Source: Halobaculum roseum (GTDB lineage Archaea > Halobacteriota > Halobacteria > Halobacteriales > Haloferacaceae). From it: a stretch of DNA of 64,000 bases. Below, piece after piece: positions 60,701 to 64,000 of this stretch (position 1 is its first letter; each line of letters opens with the position of its first letter). A program made the position numbers and the translations under genes. The notes under the pieces were generated by a model that saw nothing but the letters and a program-made list of their open reading frames with translations, did not search any database and was not told the DNA's origin. Location: NCBI RefSeq assembly GCF_019880245.1, contig NZ_CP082288.1, positions 272,695-336,694 of the forward strand, in the 5' to 3' direction.

Positions 60701-61696
60701 GTGGAGCCGATCCCGCTGGAGAAACTCGACCGCCCCCGCGTCGACGTGACCACACGCGTCTCGGGGCTGTTCAGGGACGCGTTCCCTGCGGCCGCGGGGG
60801 TGATCCACGACGCCGTCGACGCGGTCGTCGACCTCGACGAGCCGCCCGAGATGAACTACGTGAAGAAGCACGTCGAGGAGGAGACCGAGGACCTGGCCGA
60901 AGTCGGGGTCGACGACCCCGAGTCGGCCGCCCGCCATCGGGTGTTCACGACGAAGCCGGGCGGCTACGGCGCCGGGACGAACAAGGCGGTCGACGAGGGC
61001 AACTGGGAGGACCGCTCGGATCTGGCCGAGGTGTACACGCAGTGGGGCGGCTACGCGCTCGGCAAGCGCGGTTCCGTGAGCGAGGCCCACGACGCGTTCG
61101 CCCGACGGCTCTCGGGCGTCGAGGCGACGGTCAAGATCGAGGACACCGACGAGCAGGACGAGTTCGACTCCTCGGACTGGTACGCCTTCCACGGCGGATT
61201 CATCACGGCCGTGACCGAGCACGCGGGCACCGAGCCCGCCTCCTACGTCGGCGACTCGGCGGACCCCGACGACGTGCGCGTGTACACAAACGAGGAGAAG
61301 GTGCGGAAGACGATGCGCTCGCGCGTCCTGAACCCGCGCTGGCTCGACTCGATGGAGGAGCACGGCTACAAGGGCGCCGGCGACCTCTCGTCCACGGTCG
61401 ATGTCGTGCTCGGCTGGGACGCGACAACGGGCGTCGTCAGCGACACCCTCTGGGAGGCCGTCGCCGACGCGTACGCCTTCGACGACGAGCGGCGCGAGTG
61501 GATGCAGGAGGTGAATCCCTGGGCGGTCGACTCGATCGCGGACACGCTCTTGGAGGCGATCGACCGCGACCTCTGGGACGCCGCCGACGAGACGACCGAA
61601 CGCCTCCGCGACCTCAAACTCCGCAACGAGGGCGCTATCGAGGAGCGACGCACGGACGACTCGAACGCGCTCGAGGAGTTCGCGGACGACGACTGA
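57737..61696 (+). CDS. cobN: Cobaltochelatase large subunit CobN
   Basis: 1319 residues, the usual size. MTTIGLYTATENELGAVATA starts the protein. Characteristic segments are VGVWFYESHWTHENTRYVDA, VIQTVTTMRSRSRYASSDTG, DAVVHMGTHGSLEWLPGK with GLDGESAPDQLVGDLPNVYPY, and WGTPTVRTRGETIAQVLALMG. CobN/ChlH proteins bind the tetrapyrrole and insert cobalt with the ChlI/ChlD ATPase. It is the late (aerobic-type) chelatase, although the cluster also encodes the early one, CbiX. Confidence 0.93.
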   Translation: MTTIGLYTATENELGAVATAVDETAVSLAARSKSDLSDPTDVDAFCDDLEAADAAAVVLWLHGGVDSMPGYERALDRLGDAGIPVVVHSTGDAFAAEDTTADPRTAGRVREYLERGGAANAANLLRYLADTYGDPDDIPPEGYEYDDPVALPSEGVYHPDHPGASYEELVATFDPDTPTVGVWFYESHWTHENTRYVDAQVRALEDRGVDALPVFCNPAGEEEGWDAERVTDEWLLDADGDPVVDAMLSSFMFALSMDERGRDADDEGSGAEEVFLDRLGVPVIQTVTTMRSRSRYASSDTGVMGFELALSVALPEFDGNVITHPISGKERTDDEAGIGSAPKQHFPIDDRVEHAASLAVNWARLRHLPNDEADVAVVLHNYPPSDDGIATAFGLDTPESTANLLAELDERGYDLGETGSDDGPPADGADLIDALTAQLTLDDRWVAPEDVRELAVDTVAPDTYREWFADLDDGFRGNVREEWGEPPERPFAIPGVEFGNVLITVQPPRGFGMDPEKVYHDSDLQPPHDYVAFYGWLRETFDADAVVHMGTHGSLEWLPGKTVGLDGESAPDQLVGDLPNVYPYVINNPGEGTQAKRRSYAAVVDHLTPPMANAGTYDELAELEELAEQYREAGTTAARGDEGERLERLIRENVDELDLAVELGVAGTVDEEVDVRGPDEAGTTLAEGEVAGDDLAVDDLVERIHAYLTDVKTTQIRMGLHTLGEPPAGDRLVEYLVALTRLENPGAPSLRESVAGVLGIDYDRMREEPGTYDDDLGMTYAAAADRVHEVSCDLVRTLAEHGFDVPESEREAGPDDEVRARGGDVAPAEVNMNLLVVDVDTVGDARAKSGAHDDLREVLAYICEEAAPRVGGARAEVGNVADALAGEYVPPGGSGAPTRGGVDLLPSGRNFYTLDPRKVPARAAWEVGHEVADGVLDRHLDEEGEYPEEIGVVAWGTPTVRTRGETIAQVLALMGVEPVWSDAGRVEDVEPIPLEKLDRPRVDVTTRVSGLFRDAFPAAAGVIHDAVDAVVDLDEPPEMNYVKKHVEEETEDLAEVGVDDPESAARHRVFTTKPGGYGAGTNKAVDEGNWEDRSDLAEVYTQWGGYALGKRGSVSEAHDAFARRLSGVEATVKIEDTDEQDEFDSSDWYAFHGGFITAVTEHAGTEPASYVGDSADPDDVRVYTNEEKVRKTMRSRVLNPRWLDSMEEHGYKGAGDLSSTVDVVLGWDATTGVVSDTLWEAVADAYAFDDERREWMQEVNPWAVDSIADTLLEAIDRDLWDAADETTERLRDLKLRNEGAIEERRTDDSNALEEFADDD

Positions 61697-61724
61697 CGCG
61701 TGAGGACGCATGAGAACGCGTGAG
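61695..61724 (+). repeat. Three tandem 10-bp repeats after cobN
   Basis: Decamers GACGCGTGAG, GACGCATGAG and AACGCGTGAG follow each other between the cobN stop and cbiC. They lie in the 69-nt spacer with no gene. Slippage or a spacer element are both possible. Confidence 0.6.
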
Positions 61725-61765
61725 GGCCCGCGACGACACACGAACACACACGAGAGAATACGACG

Positions 61766-62563
61766 ATGACCGACACAACCGACGCGACACGGACCGACGG
61801 CGAGGGATCGAGCGACGACGAACCGACCGAAAGCGAAGCGTACGCCGACCTCGGCGCGACCACCGAGGCGGCGATGGATATCGCCGAGACGAGCATGGAC
61901 CGCGTTCACGAACTCGTCCCGCAGGAGACGCTCGCGGACCGCCTGCGGGCGAAGGCGGTCCACGCGACCGGCGACCCGGAGTTCCAGCACCTCGTCCGGT
62001 TCACGGGCGCCGACGAGGACGAGCCGGTCCGCGCGGGCGCCCGAGCAGTCCTCGACGAGCGACCGATCGTGACCGACATCACGATGGTCAAGGCCGGGAT
62101 CACCGGTCGCGGCCACGACTGCGAGGTCCGCAAGGCGATCGGCAACGGAGCGGAGCTTGCCGCCGAGACGGGAATGACACGGACAGCGGCTGCCGTGCTC
62201 GAACTCGATCGGGAGGGTGTCTACGAGGAAGCGATCGCGGTCGTCGGAAACGCGCCCACGGCGGCGCTGGCGCTGGCCGACTGCATCGAGGACGGCACCC
62301 GGCCGGCCGTCGTCGTCGCGACGCCCGTGGGCTTCGTGAAGGCTGCCGACTCCCGCGAGCGACTCCGGGAGGTGTGTGACGAGTACGGCGTCCCCGCAGT
62401 GACGAACGTCGGACGGCGTGGCGGTAGCGGCCTCGCGGCCGGACTGACGAACGAGCTCGTCCACGTCGCCAGCGACGTTCGCGAACGGCAGGTCTCACTG
62501 GAGACCTCGGAACGGTCGAGCGGCGAGGGAACGGAGCCGCGAGACGGGGAGGTGGATCTGTGA
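61766..62563 (+). CDS. cbiC: Cobalt-precorrin-8 methylmutase
   Basis: 265 residues. An acidic N-terminus (about 25 residues) precedes the CbiC core, with RAKAVHATGDPEFQHLVRF near the N-terminus, VTDITMVKAGI, and VGNAPTAALALADCIEDG with VVVATPVGFVKAADSRERL. It migrates the C11 methyl to C12, giving hydrogenobyrinate-type product. The terminal GTGA joins it to cbiE. Confidence 0.92.
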   Translation: MTDTTDATRTDGEGSSDDEPTESEAYADLGATTEAAMDIAETSMDRVHELVPQETLADRLRAKAVHATGDPEFQHLVRFTGADEDEPVRAGARAVLDERPIVTDITMVKAGITGRGHDCEVRKAIGNGAELAAETGMTRTAAAVLELDREGVYEEAIAVVGNAPTAALALADCIEDGTRPAVVVATPVGFVKAADSRERLREVCDEYGVPAVTNVGRRGGSGLAAGLTNELVHVASDVRERQVSLETSERSSGEGTEPRDGEVDL

Positions 62564-63333
62564 ACGCCCCCGACGAGGACCTGACACTTCCTGACCGCCC
62601 AGGGGTCGCAGCGAGCGCGAGTCCGGAGCCTGGGACAATCGCGGGCGGCGACGCGAATCGTCCGGTTCACGCTATCGGGATCGGTCCGGGTAACCCTGAT
62701 TTCTTCACGCGGCGCGCGGGGGACCTCCTCGCCGAGGCGGACGTGGTAGTAGGGTTCGAGACGGTCGTCGACTACGTGGCCGACGAGACCGACGCCGAAC
62801 TGCTCAGCTGCGGTTATCGTGACGAACGGGAGGCGCTGGTCCGATTCAGTCGCCGCGTTGCCGACGGCGCCGTCGGTGTCGCCGTCCTGATGGGCGATCC
62901 GAACCACTCGGGCTACCAGTTCCTCGGGAAGGTGGAAGCCGCCGTCGATGGTCCTGTTCGCGTCGTTCCGGGAATCTCCTCGGTCCAGATCGCCGCGAGT
63001 CGCGCGCGCACCCCACTCGAGGACTCGACGTTCGTCACTCTACATGTTCGCGGGGATGTGACCGCGAGCCTCGACCGCCTGGCCCGCGATGTCGGCGACA
63101 GACACCTGATCGTCATCCCCCGCCCCTACGACTGGATGCCGGGCGACGTGGCGGCCCGACTCGTCGATGCCGGCGCCGATCCGGAACTCGACGCGCTCGT
63201 CCTCGAACGGCTGACCCATTCGGACGAGTCGGTCACACGGACCGACCTCGGGACGCTGGCGGTCGATGCGGGTGGAGATGGCCCGGAGGACAGCGATTTC
63301 TCCGATTTATCGGTCTTGGTCGTACGCAACTGA
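62560..63333 (+). CDS. cbiE: Cobalt-precorrin-7 C5-methyltransferase
   Basis: 257 residues from a GTG start. HAIGIGPGNPDFFTRRAGDLLAEADVV, VAVLMGDPNHSGYQFLGKV and VVPGISSVQIAASRARTPL are typical of CbiE. The first 35 residues are disordered. With cbiT it does the C5/C15 methylations. It is the last gene of the cluster. Confidence 0.92.
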   Translation: MNAPDEDLTLPDRPGVAASASPEPGTIAGGDANRPVHAIGIGPGNPDFFTRRAGDLLAEADVVVGFETVVDYVADETDAELLSCGYRDEREALVRFSRRVADGAVGVAVLMGDPNHSGYQFLGKVEAAVDGPVRVVPGISSVQIAASRARTPLEDSTFVTLHVRGDVTASLDRLARDVGDRHLIVIPRPYDWMPGDVAARLVDAGADPELDALVLERLTHSDESVTRTDLGTLAVDAGGDGPEDSDFSDLSVLVVRN

Positions 63334-64000
63334 CTGCACAAACGGTACAGGTTCATTCATCGGCATGTTGTTACGCTAGATGTATCTCCCTCACATCGTG
63401 TGTTCCGAATTGGAACGGTTAGAGAGGGTGAACCTCCGAATTGTTCGGAGACAGCCTGATACCAGCCTCTGTTCGGAGGTCGTTCGCTCAGCGATAGCAT
63501 ATATCGTTATCTGGTTTATTATTGGTTCATGCTGGTTCGCCGGGGCACGACAACCACGTCTTGACACGAGCTGAGTCGGACATCTGTGAATACCAACTCA
63601 TGTCTGAATCCATGGATCGGCCACTGCGGTCGTTCCGATGGTATCTCAGACGGCCGTCTTCGCTAGTTCGGTTATCCAATTATTTCTGAGTCGTTCGGGT
63701 CGCAACCTCGCGTAGTTCACAGTCAGTCCTGTACGGCTGGCGTTGTCTCCTCGGACGGACACAGTGGTCTAAATCGGAGTTGTGATCTCGAACACCCTCC
63801 GGATCGAATCTGCCGCACCGATGTTCAGGGATCTCGTCGTGTCTGGTCCTCGCCCGCGAAAACCACGCCCGTCTCCGATAGTGGGTGCGGGGATCGCGTC
63901 CGTTTCGTCTTATGATGCTCGCACCATCACACAATAGCTGAGGCACCTGAGGTAGATATCTTTCCTATCGTTTTGACCAGATAATATTCCTCTGTACACT
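63334..64000. other. Terminal non-coding stretch, no supported gene
   Basis: About 670 nt, less GC-rich than the corrinoid genes. Short open frames (63380-63574 plus, 63680-63946 minus, and a 29-codon frame from 63600) lack domains and haloarchaeal composition. TGTTCGGAG occurs twice near 63440-63480. No tRNA, repeat array or insertion-sequence end is recognised. A gene could begin beyond the window edge. Confidence 0.4.

Noticed and set aside
63380..63946. Short frames in the terminal stretch
   Set aside because: No domain, no haloarchaeal acidic composition, no ribosome-binding or promoter context.
1..64000. CRISPR arrays, rRNA, tRNA, intact insertion sequences
   Set aside because: No regularly spaced direct repeats with unique spacers, no rRNA or full tRNA cloverleaf, and no transposase frame with terminal inverted repeats were found by reading.

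Overview
The window reads as haloarchaeal (class Halobacteria) DNA. Evidence: very high GC, strongly acidic predicted proteins, Tat-type lipoprotein signals, Orc1/Cdc6-type replication initiation, TrmB-family regulators, and tightly overlapping GTGA/ATGA operons. No rRNA, tRNA, CRISPR array or intact insertion sequence was seen. The mix of a replication origin, a corrinoid cluster, sugar and TRAP importers and an anaerobic-type gene set would suit a megaplasmid or a secondary-origin region of a chromosome, but this is inference.

Layout. 1-13.3 kb: mixed genes, namely an FNT-family channel fused to universal-stress domains (cut by the window edge), a CNNM/CBS membrane protein, a Tat-exported multicopper oxidase, an HTH/membrane-protein pair, an FMN-binding protein, a formate-dehydrogenase-like molybdoenzyme, an SLC13 transporter, a TrmB regulator and a REC-GAF-PAS protein. 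13.4-26.5 kb: a glucan module, with divergent cytoplasmic GH13 and GH15 enzymes, a five-gene peptide/opine-type ABC importer, a universal stress protein and a second TrmB. 26.5-31.0 kb: a TAXI-type TRAP importer (binding protein, DUF1850 protein, fused permease).

31.4-35.0 kb: a replication origin. One orc1/cdc6 gene is flanked on both sides by 15 copies of a 16-bp element (consensus GCGGACAnnGTGGTGT) with an AT-rich stretch between them. 35.0-36.2 kb: a small heat-shock protein beside a glutamine-rich, prion-like repeat protein.

36.6-44.5 kb: small redox, stress and regulatory genes (FAD protein, HTH, DUF2249, CGCGG-motif RiPP-like protein, SRPBCC, 12-TM NnrS/heme-copper-like protein, hydroxyacid dehydrogenase, two cupins, SUOX-fold molybdoprotein). 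Six start codons here are preceded, at an almost invariant 39-40 nt, by a CGAAyATGTTCG-like palindrome, which suggests one regulon under an anaerobic or redox regulator.

44.7-63.3 kb: a nearly complete corrin-ring cluster. It holds cobalt uptake (cbtB, cbtA), the early cobaltochelatase cbiX, methyltransferases and ring-contraction genes (cbiL, two cbiH, cbiF, cbiG, cbiT, cbiE, cbiC), and a late-type cobaltochelatase pair (cobN plus a ChlI/ChlD fusion). Three iron-sulfur ferredoxins or ferredoxin domains and three uncharacterised proteins are embedded in it. No cbiD or cbiJ/cobK gene is visible, so the unassigned genes in this operon are candidates for the missing steps.
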